From: Sycobia sp. Sy_11
Lineage: Eukaryota; Arthropoda; Insecta; Hymenoptera; Epichrysomallidae
Reading direction: 5' to 3'
Assembly: GCA_018907035.1 (NCBI GenBank)
Contig: JACCIC010000021.1
Location: 2,173,501 to 2,237,500 of the forward strand
DNA length: 64,000 nt
The stretch's first letter is position 1. Every line of letters begins with the position of its first letter. Below the pieces are notes generated by a model. That model ran no database searches. It was not told where the DNA came from and saw only the letters and a list, made by a program, of their open reading frames with translations. The position numbers were made by a program, and so were the translations under genes. Below, piece by piece: positions 55,201 to 64,000 of the stretch.

Positions 55201-56350
55201 AAATAATAAATCAATAGATAAGATAGAAATATCGTTGAATCGAACCAAGAGCTTATCTAGGTAGGTGCATTTATCGTCATCTGGAAAAGTTTTAGCAAAA
55301 GCAAATTGAAGCTCTAAAATAATTAATAGTTAAATTTATCATTTTTGAGAGTTCTTTAAATTTCAGCTTTATATAAAGACTTGAAAAATTCTGAAAAGTA
55401 TACGCGAGCACATATTTTTGTATTCAGCTCCAAATTTTCATACCATTCGTATTTTTAAAAAAAGACACATTCACATAAATAATAAACACAATATCGCCGT
55501 TTTGCTTATTTTTAAAATATTGTAGGGCGATCGTTTTGGTGGAGCATTGGATGGCGCAGCAAGAATGTTTTCGGAAGCTTATGACGCAGGTCTTCATCCA
55601 CAAGAATTCGTTAACAATACTCGTAAAAAGGGTAAACTCATTATGGGTATTGGTCACAGGATCAAATCTATTAATAATCCAGACATGAGAGTAAAGCTAA
55701 TAAAGGAATATGTAATGGAGTATTTTCCTTTGAAACCGCTGGTCGAATATGCACTTGACGTAGAAAAGATTACTACTACAAAAAAGCCTAATCTTATACT
55801 CAACGTTGATGGAATTATCGCCTGTGCCTTTGTTGATATGCTTAGAAATAGCGGAAGCTTCACGAGGGAAGAAGCGCAAGAATATATTGAAATAGGAGCA
55901 ATTAACAGTCTCTTTGTCCTTGGACGAAGTATAGGTTTTATTGGTAATTAGTTTCTTTATGTTTGAACTAGTTGTTCAGCTTTGTCAAGTTAATCGTAAT
56001 ATTTGATCTCAATTATAAAATATATCTTTAGTTTACATATTTAAAAGTCTATCTATAGAATGCCAATATCAATTGCCCTTGACAATCGTTGAACAATTGA
56101 TTAATAACATAATCTTAAATTGATCAATTAGCACACTTAAAAAATCATTAAAATTTAAAACATGACCAATTATCATATAAGTTTTAAACGAATTTTTTTA
56201 TGATTTGTCTCAAGTACGTGATTATTCTGTTTAATAAATATTATCATTATATTTTTAGGTCACTATATGGATCAGAAGAGGTTAAAGCAAGGTTTATATC
56301 GTCATCCTTGGGATGATATTTCGTATGTGTTGCCAGAGCAATATAATTGA
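40653..56350 (+). CDS. ACLY: ATP-citrate lyase (ATP-citrate synthase), complete
   Basis: Ten coding exons: 40653-40994, 45044-45237, 46404-46714, 49185-49503, 50430-50865, 52279-52666, 53466-53923, 54875-55180, 55526-55943 and 56259-56350. They total 3264 nt, or 1087 aa (human about 1101), with consistent phases. The enzyme turns citrate, CoA and ATP into cytosolic acetyl-CoA and oxaloacetate for lipid synthesis and acetylation. In order: ATP-grasp/succinyl-CoA-synthetase-like part ([30 protein letters not shown]), CoA-binding part ([17 protein letters not shown]), a low-complexity Ser/Pro linker, IIGPATVGG and [10 protein letters not shown], and the phospho-histidine in QFGHAGS (about residue 747). 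The C-terminal citrate-synthase-like domain has [26 protein letters not shown] and [11 protein letters not shown]. The C-terminus is LPEQYN. The linker shows no RxxS Akt-type site like that of mammals. Third-position GC falls sharply from exon 7 to exon 9. The ATG has G at -3. Confidence 0.97.
40995..45043 (+). other. ACLY intron 1 (4.0 kb)
   Basis: GTGAGT donor and CTCAG acceptor. It holds (TA)20 at 42447-42486, a dispersed repeat copy at about 43860-44125, and TA at 44511-44542. A T-tract-AG at about 42054-42072 resembles an acceptor, but the following frame has no homology and stops quickly. Confidence 0.8.
43860..44125 (+). repeat. Dispersed repeat, copy 2 (in ACLY intron 1)
   Basis: Same anchors in the same order and orientation as 25835-26075. 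The copies are clearly diverged, with many substitutions and small indels, so both are old. Confidence 0.6.
45407..46321. mobile_element. Nonautonomous TIR element (MITE-like) in ACLY intron 2
   Basis: The 17-bp sequence TCGAATTAGTGCTTCGC at 45407-45423 recurs as an exact inverted copy at 46305-46321. The similarity continues inward with gaps: CAATAC/GTATTG.. and AATATTGGTCTTGG in both arms in inverted orientation. Subterminal CTTGGTCTTGG words are repeated in the left arm and once more in the right, as in many DNA-transposon subterminal regions. The 915-bp body has no transposase reading frame. I see no convincing target-site duplication, so the superfamily is unassigned. It fills most of the intron between exons 2 and 3. 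Confidence 0.65.
46715..49184 (+). other. ACLY intron 3 (2.5 kb)
   Basis: GTTGGT donor and TTTCAG acceptor. Mostly AT-rich. Near its 3' end is a (CG)n(CA)n run (49086-49130) about 55 nt before the acceptor. A CTCF-like AGATGGCGC lies at 48504-48512. Confidence 0.75.
49086..49130. repeat. (CG)n(CA)n microsatellite
   Basis: CG dinucleotides followed by CA dinucleotides, shortly upstream of the ACLY exon 4 acceptor. Confidence 0.88.
49693..49742. repeat. (TAA)16 trinucleotide repeat
   Basis: Uninterrupted TAA/ATA units in ACLY intron 4. A (TA)n run follows at about 49996-50034, and an A23 tract at about 50343-50365 lies before the exon 5 acceptor. Confidence 0.88.
51624..51909 (-). repeat. ~286-bp imperfect inverted duplication in ACLY intron 5, carrying a coding-like relic
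   Basis: The left arm (from TATTGAGGGCA at 51624 to AGTCTCC at about 51741) matches the reverse complement of the right arm (from 51909 to about 51789). Both arms share AATCAATAA, AGT.CGG, TTTTTGCAACGT, GATAGC, TTTG, CAAAATT and AAGT.TCC in order with few indels. The centre adds its own CGATAGA/TCTATCG stem (51741-51763). On the minus strand the right arm stays open from about 51960 to 51693 and reads [14 protein letters not shown]. The left arm read on the plus strand gives a related but stop-broken [14 protein letters not shown] do not recognise the protein. It may be a foldback element or an inverted gene-fragment duplication. Confidence 0.6.
52050..52093. repeat. (TA)22 microsatellite
   Basis: TA dinucleotides in ACLY intron 5, shortly downstream of the inverted duplication. 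Confidence 0.88.
52244..52270 (+). repeat. (CT)13 tract serving as the polypyrimidine tract of ACLY exon 6
   Basis: CT dinucleotides end 8 nt before the acceptor AG at 52277-52278. They are the only pyrimidine tract available for this splice site. Confidence 0.8.
53924..54874 (+). other. ACLY intron 7 with a T tract and a retroelement-like hairpin remnant
   Basis: A T-rich run of about 26 nt follows the donor at about 53955-53980. At 54120-54136 GACTTTC and GAAAGTC form a perfect stem with a 3-nt loop. On the minus strand the hairpin sits inside TTGATAAGG...GAAACGCTG, a pattern I associate with retroelement ends. The rest is AT-rich. Confidence 0.45.
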
Positions 56351-57262
56351 GCAATATATTGCTTTACTGTTATCGTCGTCCACCGTAATTGCGTATCAGT
56401 TAGAAGTGAATATCTACGTCATAATGATATTAACTAAAGGAAAAAAATCTAGGCGATTCTTCAAGAAAATAAAAAGGAATATTTGTACAAGACGTGTAGA
56501 ACTCACTTAGGTAGCGATGTTCTTAACAATCGATTCAACAAACGCACCTGCTACCTGCGTTGTTCTGATTAAAAGCACTGGCACATTTTGCACTATCGAA
56601 AGTCCATTAATTGCCTTAAAAAATGAAAGAGATAAATTTATGTTTTGAAAGGTTTTAGTCGCTGTGCGACATTTGCATTAGGTGGGGACATTGAATAGAA
56701 AAACTATTGGTTTGACATGATCGAGCAACATTCCAAGTTCTGCATTTCTTTGACAAGAGCAACAAACGAATGTGCGAGAATTGTATCCGAATTTTTGTAC
56801 GTACAGAAGTCGACTCACCTAAGAGAAGCAGCACAAATGCGGATTTTTATTTCGCATTACGTTAAACATATACTAAAATGTACCCTATGGGAGACGCAAA
56901 ATGAGACAATTCTTTTTTTAAGCTTCGGTTAGGTCTGTGTGTTTATTGAACCAACTAGACAAAAACAAACTTTGCACAAGAGAAGTGAATCTTTCTGTTA
57001 AAAACTAAGAATTAGTATACATATACAATATCCATGTAAAATATTTATATATGTACGTATTATTATTTAAGATTTTATTTCGTGTGTTTTGATTACTTGC
57101 ACTAAAGAAATATTGTTAACTGTAGGTAAATTAAGACAATACATTGGTTACTAATTATAATCATGTTATCTGTAAAAAAAAAACATCGGCTGTAAATAAG
57201 TGGATAATTTCAAAAGGAGCAAAAATAAAACACAATATAGCCGAATCTAAATAAAAATTTAA
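56351..57262 (+). other. ACLY 3' UTR and convergent intergenic DNA
   Basis: No supported gene. AATAAA signals on the plus strand lie at 57224-57229 and 57250-57255. An earlier AATAAA occurs near 56468. If the distal signals are used, the ACLY 3' UTR reaches the RAD17 poly(A) signal. Confidence 0.5.
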
Positions 57263-57268
57263 TTTATT
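57263..57268 (-). terminator. RAD17 poly(A) signal
   Basis: AATAAA on the minus strand, 35 nt beyond the RAD17 stop codon. It lies within 15 nt of a plus-strand AATAAA available to ACLY. Confidence 0.55.
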
Positions 57269-57302
57269 TTTTAATTTATACCTTAAATTATTTATCTTTT
57301 TA

Positions 57303-59731
57303 TCACCAATCAATGATTTCTTCAATTATTGATTCAGACAATATTTCTGTATCAGGCTGATTTTTTATTTTTGGAATAATATAACTTTCATACCACTGAG
57401 TTTCTGCTACTGCATAGTTTCTCCGCCTAAGAAAGACATTGCATTGTTCAATATTTAATTACAAATGAATTAAATTATAGTTTTGCTACTTTATAATAAT
57501 AACTATAAAAAAGAAAAATTTATATCTATTAATATTAAACTATTTCTTTTCTTAATAGTGAATCAAATATAAAGGATTGGCAGAAGGCACATTATTAAAA
57601 ATTTCTTACATGAATAGTATAAAAACTGGCTGAATTATTATTCTGTTTTTTGTACTTATTTATTTTTTTAATGCAAAATTCTAATTATAGAAGTAATAAT
57701 TTTAACTTCAACTTACACATTATATTCTACGTTTGATGGTTTTCGTACTGGATTCCATTGAGAAACTGGTTTATCATTAGCAATCATTACGCCTCGAATA
57801 CAATATGAAAGTGCTAATTTATGTATATTGTTATCCTATGCATGATAACTATTGATTTAAATATATAATCAATTATTAGTATTTATAAAATTGTAAGGAA
57901 TTTTTACCTTCCACTCTGAATTCAAAGTATCAGCTAAACTTAAAACATCAACTGCCGTGGCTGCACCATCCATATTATTTCCTATAGTATTGATATAGTT
58001 TTCATGCATAAATCTTATAAATGTATTGGCTTGCGATTGAAAGCATGATGCTAAATAATCTGGATCATGAACAAATTTCCAAGAATTTTTTTCTATATTT
58101 TCTACAAATGAAAAAATTAAAATTTATATGATTTTTTATGGTTTATATTATTTTATTATTACGTGCTTACTTTTTGGATTAATTACACGACCAATTCCAT
58201 GAAGAAGTCCAAGTGTTTCTTCCCGAACAGTGCATTCACTTTGAAATTTTTTCGTAACTAAAGTAAAAATACAAATAAAACTATACATATTTGTAAAAAA
58301 ATAATATTTATATACTAAATATAATATACAGAATTCAATATATATGTATATAGATATATGTTTATACAATTTTGAGTTTCAGTCTTCCTTTTTAAGTAAA
58401 TATCTCTTACATTACATGTAAAAGTATAACGTAACTTTTAAATAATTTTACCTTTTAAAGAAATAAATATTAGGTTTAATAGAGCACTTCGAACATCGCC
58501 AATAGTATTGGATAAGACTTCATCTATTTTATCTTGTGTAATATATAAAATATGACTAGCTTTAGAATTTAAAATAGATGAAACTCGTTTCATTACATTT
58601 TTTAAAGCTGTAGGAGTTGCTGCATTAATGCTACAAAAAAATAAACATATTATTAAATAAAAACATTGTTCTTCAAACAGAAATTATATTTTTTAACTTA
58701 CTTTATCAAATTTATATCAAAACGATCACAAGTTTTTGGAGGAAATAACGTCATTAATAATCTTGAATTTCCCGTTTCTGTACATACAAAAACTAGTGGT
58801 TCTCGTCCATATTGACAATATTTTCTATACATAATATATAAAAGTTTAAGATTTTGTGCAAGATTTAAAAAATGTTAATTATAAACGTTGATATTACTGA
58901 AGCAAACTTGAAAAATCATCTTTGCCATCAATATAAGTGTTAGGAATATCTTTAACAAGTAATAAACGTCTAGTACAATTTGAAAGCACTGAATTATAAC
59001 GAGTGGCTCTTACGAGAAAGTCTTCAAATCTCTCTCCTTGTCGCACTGTTCTATCTATTAAAAAATTATATAAATATTTGTATGAAATGCTAAAATTTTT
59101 ATAGGAAATAAATAAATATATATGAATTGCTTAATTATTTTTGGTATAATTTACTATTTTCATCCATTATTTGATCCATTGGAGTTATCCATTCAATAAC
59201 ATCAAAACAGTTTTCCTTAGCAATAGTTTTTAAAGCTTCAGTTTTCCCACATCCTGAGGGTCCAGAAATTACTAATAAACTAGGCTTTCCTACTTTTACT
59301 TTTCCTTGAAACCACCTATTCAGCTCCTGCTGTTTTTGTCTACTTACTGCTAACTCTGAAGGTTTTTGTGGAGCACAAGCAGCTAATAAAGCTGATAAAT
59401 TTCCCTTTTTGTTAGGCTTACATCTAAAAGAAATACTTGAATCTTCATTTAACACTGCGTTATCTTTATTTTTTTTGTATAGAAAAGGTTCATCAAAATC
59501 ATCAAAATCAAAAGATGATTCTAGCCAACTGTTTGCATTTCGCTGAAAAGTATAACCTTAATAACTATTTCTATTCTTTTTTTAAACATATTCTTTTAAT
59601 AAAAGAAAAATTAAATAATAGAATTAATAATATGAAAATCTAACTTTATTTTAAATAATTAGCATATTAATTGTCAATAATTTTAATACTATTAATAAAT
59701 AATATTATTAACTAACCTTTAATCGAGACAT
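57303..59731 (-). CDS. RAD17: Cell-cycle checkpoint protein RAD17 (9-1-1 clamp loader), complete
   Basis: Nine exons: 59731-59717, 59542-59155, 59054-58898, 58824-58702, 58630-58452, 58257-58171, 58101-57908, 57835-57717 and 57426-57303. They total 1386 nt, or 461 aa with consistent phases. RAD17 replaces RFC1 in a clamp loader that loads the RAD9-RAD1-HUS1 ring at damaged DNA and so enables ATR signalling. Visible: N-terminal WLESSFDFDDFDEP, PSELAVSRQK, P-loop GPSGCGKT (residues 99-106), DFLVRATRYN, Walker-B-like LLLVKDIPN, DVRSALLNL (sensor region), FMHENYINTIG, LSLADTLNSEW, YCIRGVMIAN and PVRKPSNVEYNVR. The C-terminal SESIIEEIIDW resembles the acidic-hydrophobic tail that binds the clamp. 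It is much shorter than human (about 670-680 aa); the loss is in the AAA+ spacer and the C-terminal region. The first exon codes for only five residues. Confidence 0.93.
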
Positions 59732-60991
59732 TTTACTTAAATTCTTTAAAACTTAATAAAAAAGTAATTATATTAATAAACATTTTTTTATTTTACATTT
59801 TAAAGGATTATAAAAAAAGTTAGTAAATATGTCAATGTAATATAAAAACACTTCTTCATTGATTACAATTGAACATGGATGAAATCACATGATCACATGG
59901 TTCTTTTGATAAAATTGATTTGAGCTGATTAGTGCGGACGCGGACTGCGGTTAGCGAGTAACATTCTGGTAATATCTGGTAATATACTCTACTGGTAGAT
60001 GGCGGGTAATCACAACAATGTACAAACAGAGTCAAAGGTACACATGCAAATAAACCAGAAACCAGTATAACATAGATAAACATAGATAAAGATAAACAAA
60101 AATAGACAAAATGAGGTTCTCCGGTTCTACCTGGTTTTATAAGCAGAAAAGCCTACTACTACAAGTGCCAAAAAAGTGTTGAAATTATGAGCATGCAGAG
60201 ATTGTTTGTGTGTGTTGCTCTTGTGATGTAGATTGTATTAATGTAATAATGCTAAATTGTGAACAAAAAAAATGTTTTCTTTCAAAAGCCCAGAATTTTT
60301 CAGCGCATATATTATAAATATTCTTTTTAATAGATTAATGAAATAAAATTAATTATTTTTAAACAAATTTTTGTTAATTTTATTATAACTATAAATTTAA
60401 TAATAGAAGTTACGGTATTCAATGATCTTTTTATACATAATAACATTTATCATATTACTTTTTACAGAGGTAAAAAAGCCATCTTTTCATTCATATGTAT
60501 ATACTTAAAAATGTACATGATATATATCAAATAACATTTGTACATCTACATGATATTTAATATCTGTTGCAATATAATTATATAAATTACTAATTAAATA
60601 TAATTTGACTAAAAAGTATTTTAGTCTTAAAATGTGCACTTTGATTTCTTGAGATTTTATAAAAACTAAACTTCCCTTGAAAAATGGATGTCCATTATTA
60701 GATACACATTTTTATTACAACTCTATTAGCGTACTATACTGAAAAAAAGTCGCCTTAAACGTCTTTGATAAAATTAAGAAGCAACATCAAAGAACGTAAA
60801 GAAATGCTTTCGTACAATTACGATGTTAAATCGCTCGCAACTAAAATAATAAAATATTAAATTATCTAACAACATCGGCGCAACATTATCACAAAGAATT
60901 TGGTCAACCAGATGTTCTAGCCACTCATACTTACATTAAACTTTTACAAAGTCTAATGTGAATTATTTTAACATCTATGTTTACAGATATA
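59732..60991. other. RAD17 promoter region and POR downstream DNA
   Basis: The first ~370 bp upstream of RAD17 is GC-richer, with a duplicated CTGGTAATAT and AGATGGCGG (YY1/CTCF-like, about 59996). A plus-strand ATG at 60110 opens a 23-codon frame with no recognisable product. The remainder is AT-rich and probably includes spacer beyond the POR poly(A) site. Confidence 0.4.
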
Positions 60992-60997
60992 TTTATT
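60992..60997 (-). terminator. Likely POR poly(A) signal
   Basis: AATAAA on the minus strand, about 155 nt beyond the POR stop codon at 61153-61155. Other AATAAA copies lie further downstream. Confidence 0.4.
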
Positions 60998-61152
60998 CTT
61001 AAATATAAACATAAGCTTTTCTAAATATATTTATATAAAAAACCTGCGAGAAATAATATCTTTTTTCAGGCACTCGATATAATTTCAACGATAAAGTTTC
61101 TTTTTGTGAATTAACACATAGCACATTTTATAATTCTCTGAAATTCGACAAT

Positions 61153-63314
61153 TCAACTCCATACATCACTGGAATAACGTTTCTGTGAATCCATCCTTTT
61201 GATATAGTCTGCAGCCTGAATTTCACTCATATTTCCTTTCTCCATAACGACCTTTAATAGAATATTGTGCACATCCCGTGCCATATTTCGTGCATCGCTA
61301 AAAAAATGATTTTAAATTAAAATCTTGATTTACAATAACAATCTTAAGTGTATAAAAAATAGTTAAAGTTAAAAATTTTACCCGCAAACATAAATATGTC
61401 CATTTCTTTGTCCTATTACTCTCCACAATTCATCTTGATTTTTCTCAAGCAAATGTGTAACATAAACTTTATTTGTTTGTTCTCGACTAAAAGCCGTGTG
61501 TAAAATTAAAGTACCACTATCTACATATTCTTGTAGTTCTTCGCGATAAAGGAAGTCTTCTTCGCGTTTTCGACACCCAAAGTAAAGAATTGTGTCCCCT
61601 ACTTCTTTTCCTAATTAAAATTAATTTAATATTATTATTTCATCAACTAATCATTTTTTCAAATTTTTTATAAACTAAAAAATTAAGTGTTATTTCCGTT
61701 CTGGATACATCATGAACATTTTTAAAATTGAAATCAGAATATTATTAGCACAAACCTTCTTTCCTAGATACATCGCGTTCTTGAATAAATGCTCTAAAAG
61801 GTGCAATTCCAGTTCCTGGTCCAACCATAATAATCGGGGTTGTAGTACGAGATGGTAAACGGAATTGAGATTTACGCACAAAAATTGGTACTAGACATGG
61901 GGGATCAGAAGGATGTTTCTCTTTCAGCCATGTAGTAGTAACACCCCTGTTAATTCTACCAGTAGGAGTTTTGTATTCGACAACAACTGCAGTTATATGA
62001 ATTGTCTCAGGATGCAACTAATAGTAATAGATATAATAAATTAAAATAAGATATTTAAGGATAAAAAGTGAAACATAGTTTTACATAATTAAACTAGCCC
62101 AAATTTAAATTACAGTAATTAACTTTTTACCTTAGGTGAAGATGAAATTGAATAGTATCGACATTGTAATCTAGGCAGTAATTCACATATGTGATCTAAA
62201 GCTGGTTTTAAACTTGGAATATCTTCTAAAATATGTACAATGTTTCTATTTTCTTGAATCACCCATTGGTGGTAAAGAGCTTTGCCTTCAGCAGTAGTGG
62301 AAGACATTTGCTTCAATTTTTCCTTATCAGCTGGATCACTACAATATTCAGCCAATTCTTTGAGTATATGAGTCCTAGGATTACTCGTTATATCCAAATA
62401 ATGAGTTAAAGCAGTTCGGTATGTACAAGGACAAGGGAATGGATGTTTCTTAGTTGATTCTTCTACAAAAATAAAAAATGTATAAGTAAAATTATTTTAA
62501 TTTAAAAACTTTACTAAACTAGAATTACGAGGAACAAAAATAAATACCATCAGTATTAGTCAGTGTAAAAACTGTATCCAAATCTACTTCACATTTTTTA
62601 CCAATTTTATTAACTAATTCAGCATTATTCACCGGATAGACAGCTAAATGATCTCCAGCTTCATAACGCATTTTGGACCCTTCAATATCGAACTCTATGT
62701 GCATACATGATCGATCTGAGGAAGGTCCATGTAGTTCTCTGTTTACTTTGACAGGCGCTAAGAAAGGATTCTTAGCATCATATGGTCTGCAAGCAAGATA
62801 TTTAATTAATAAAATATGAAAAGTTAAGAAATAAGGTCATTTTATTTAAAATTGTCAATACTTACGCTCTTTGATTTGTGAAAGAATGAAGTCTTGCAAT
62901 TTCTCCAGAGTAAATTTTTTCAATTGGCAAATCAACATGTTCAGTAAGTTTATACTGACGTATGCTAACATCTTCGCCAGCACCTTCAATATTAAAATAA
63001 TCACAAACTGCTGGCCAAAATTTATCTTTCCATGTAATAAAATCATCTTCAATGCTGCAAAAGTAAAGTTGAAATGAAATTACAAATTTTAAATAATTTT
63101 TGGTATATCTTTCTCATTTATTCTTTTACAATTATTAATGATTTTCATTTTATTTTATTATTATTGCAAAATTTTAATAAATAACTTACTTAGCATCATC
63201 GTCACCAAGACCACATTCATAGACACGATTTGCCCCAAGTTGTTCTAATTTATGATCAACATAAATAGCAACTTCATTGTAATGTTCATACGTCTTATTA
63301 CCAAGTCCAAAGAC
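61153..63314 (-). CDS. POR: NADPH-cytochrome P450 reductase, 3' seven exons
   Basis: Exons: 63314-63190, 63054-62866, 62786-62548, 62462-62131, 62017-61756, 61610-61382 and 61297-61153. They total 1521 nt, or 506 residues in frame. The enzyme passes electrons from NADPH through FAD and FMN to microsomal P450s and haem oxygenase on the ER. The fragment starts inside the FMN domain ([22 protein letters not shown]). It continues through the connecting/FAD domain ([60 protein letters not shown]) and the NADPH domain ([57 protein letters not shown]), and ends in the invariant C-terminal DVWS. The membrane anchor and first FMN-domain exons are not seen in the window and should lie beyond 64000. The match to the family is nearly colinear, with no breaks. 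Confidence 0.96.
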
Positions 63315-63799
63315 CTATAATTAAAAACATTCAATTTTATTACACAGCTCATCAATTATGTAATAATAATTTATAATGATTTTTATTAATAATAAGATAA
63401 TATAATTTGTCCAAATATGTAATAAGTATTTCTTAATATCTATTCCACTCATTTTAATTTTTAATATTAAAAACGTGAAAACAATTGATTTAAAAAGTTG
63501 AAATTTCTTTCTCTGATCAGTGCCATCGATACATTCTTATATATATATAATGGAAATTACACTACTTTAAAATTTGACATAATAATTTTTAATAGATGCG
63601 GGAATAAAAATTTATACGAAAATAGAATTGTTTGAAGGAAAAAAAAAATGTTCAAGGAAAGGCAAAATCTAACCAATGGAAACTCGGCATCTTAATAATA
63701 CTTATTTTTAATAATATCTTTAATGCTGATGTAGAATATTATATCAAATAATGCCGATTTTTAATCTATATTCAGGCATGAATTTTTGAATAGTAATAC
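63315..63799 (-). other. POR intron, AT-rich
   Basis: No gene seen. A TTTATAG acceptor for POR exon 63314 is at its downstream end (minus-strand sense). Confidence 0.55.
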
Positions 63800-63901
63800 C
63801 TCGAACTCGGGTAATGCAAGGCTGCTGTTTATCGTCTGCCTCTGCGTTAGAGCCAGTCGCCGCGCTGTAGCACGTGCCAATGACTTGACGACTTTTATCA
63901 T
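63800..63901 (-). CDS. Candidate alternative first exon of POR (unproven)
   Basis: On the minus strand an ATG (63901-63899), preceded in frame by a TGA, opens 34 codons that end at a donor GAG|GTATTA. The phase (0) matches the POR exon that starts at 63314. The junction would give ...LALPEFE then [11 protein letters not shown]. The peptide begins MIKVVKSLARATARRLALTQ: five basic residues in the first twenty and no acidic ones, like a mitochondrial or otherwise amphipathic N-terminus. The segment is GC- and CpG-richer than its surroundings. A protein made this way would lack the membrane anchor and the FMN-phosphate-binding part. It could equally be an unrelated GC patch. The genuine upstream POR exon lies outside the window. 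Confidence 0.25.
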
Positions 63902-64000
63902 CTCTGGTCATCGTTGCCTACACTCCGCGATCTATTCTCTAATTTCTTTCGAAACCCGTAAAATAATTCGGGAATAAAAAGGACCGCGATTACATGCAAT

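Noticed and set aside
60110..60240. Short plus-strand frames upstream of RAD17
   Set aside because: Only 23-36 codons, no recognisable motif, no clear splice partner.

Overview
The window is nuclear DNA of an animal, and I read it as an insect, probably a hymenopteran. The genes have many exons, GT-AG introns and AATAAA poly(A) signals. The predicted proteins are clear animal orthologues. The noncoding background is AT-rich and crowded with (TA)n, (CT)n, (GT)n and (TGTA)n microsatellites, with CpG-rich patches between them. The order is inferred from composition only. I saw no bacterial operon, CRISPR array, rRNA or tRNA.

Layout. (1) 50-1883, plus: the last four exons of a mitochondrial-type ABC half-transporter, ABCB6. 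(2) 2765-3017, minus: a two-exon gene for a 58-residue single-span membrane protein that I do not recognise. It lies tail-to-tail with ABCB6 and head-to-head with the next gene. (3) 3608-5344, plus: the complete lipid-anchored kinase STK16 (307 aa). (4) 5345-40554: about 35 kb with no coding gene I can support. It holds microsatellites, a decayed mariner/Tc1-like element with inverted repeats of about 250 bp (21.69-22.93 kb), a dispersed repeat, and several CpG-rich patches. Because ACLY's first coding exon starts at a splice acceptor (40554), part of this desert is probably ACLY 5' intron and promoter. (5) 40653-56350, plus: complete ATP-citrate lyase (10 coding exons, 1087 aa). (6) 57303-59731, minus: complete RAD17 checkpoint clamp loader (9 exons, 461 aa), tail-to-tail with ACLY. 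(7) 61153-63314, minus: the last seven exons of NADPH-cytochrome P450 reductase. A phase-compatible candidate alternative first exon lies at 63800-63901.

Functionally this is a set of housekeeping neighbours rather than a pathway. ACLY makes cytosolic acetyl-CoA, POR feeds electrons to microsomal P450s, ABCB6 is a porphyrin/heavy-metal-type transporter, STK16 is a Golgi/membrane kinase, and RAD17 acts in the DNA-damage checkpoint.

Most worth a second look: a ~286-bp imperfect inverted duplication in ACLY intron 5 that could fold into a long hairpin RNA; a 17-bp-TIR element in ACLY intron 2; a steep fall in third-position GC along ACLY; the possible alternative POR promoter; and the candidate distal ACLY promoters. 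I see no clear evidence of a wholly new multi-gene system. All exon boundaries come from reading frame, splice sites and remembered family sequence, not from RNA evidence.
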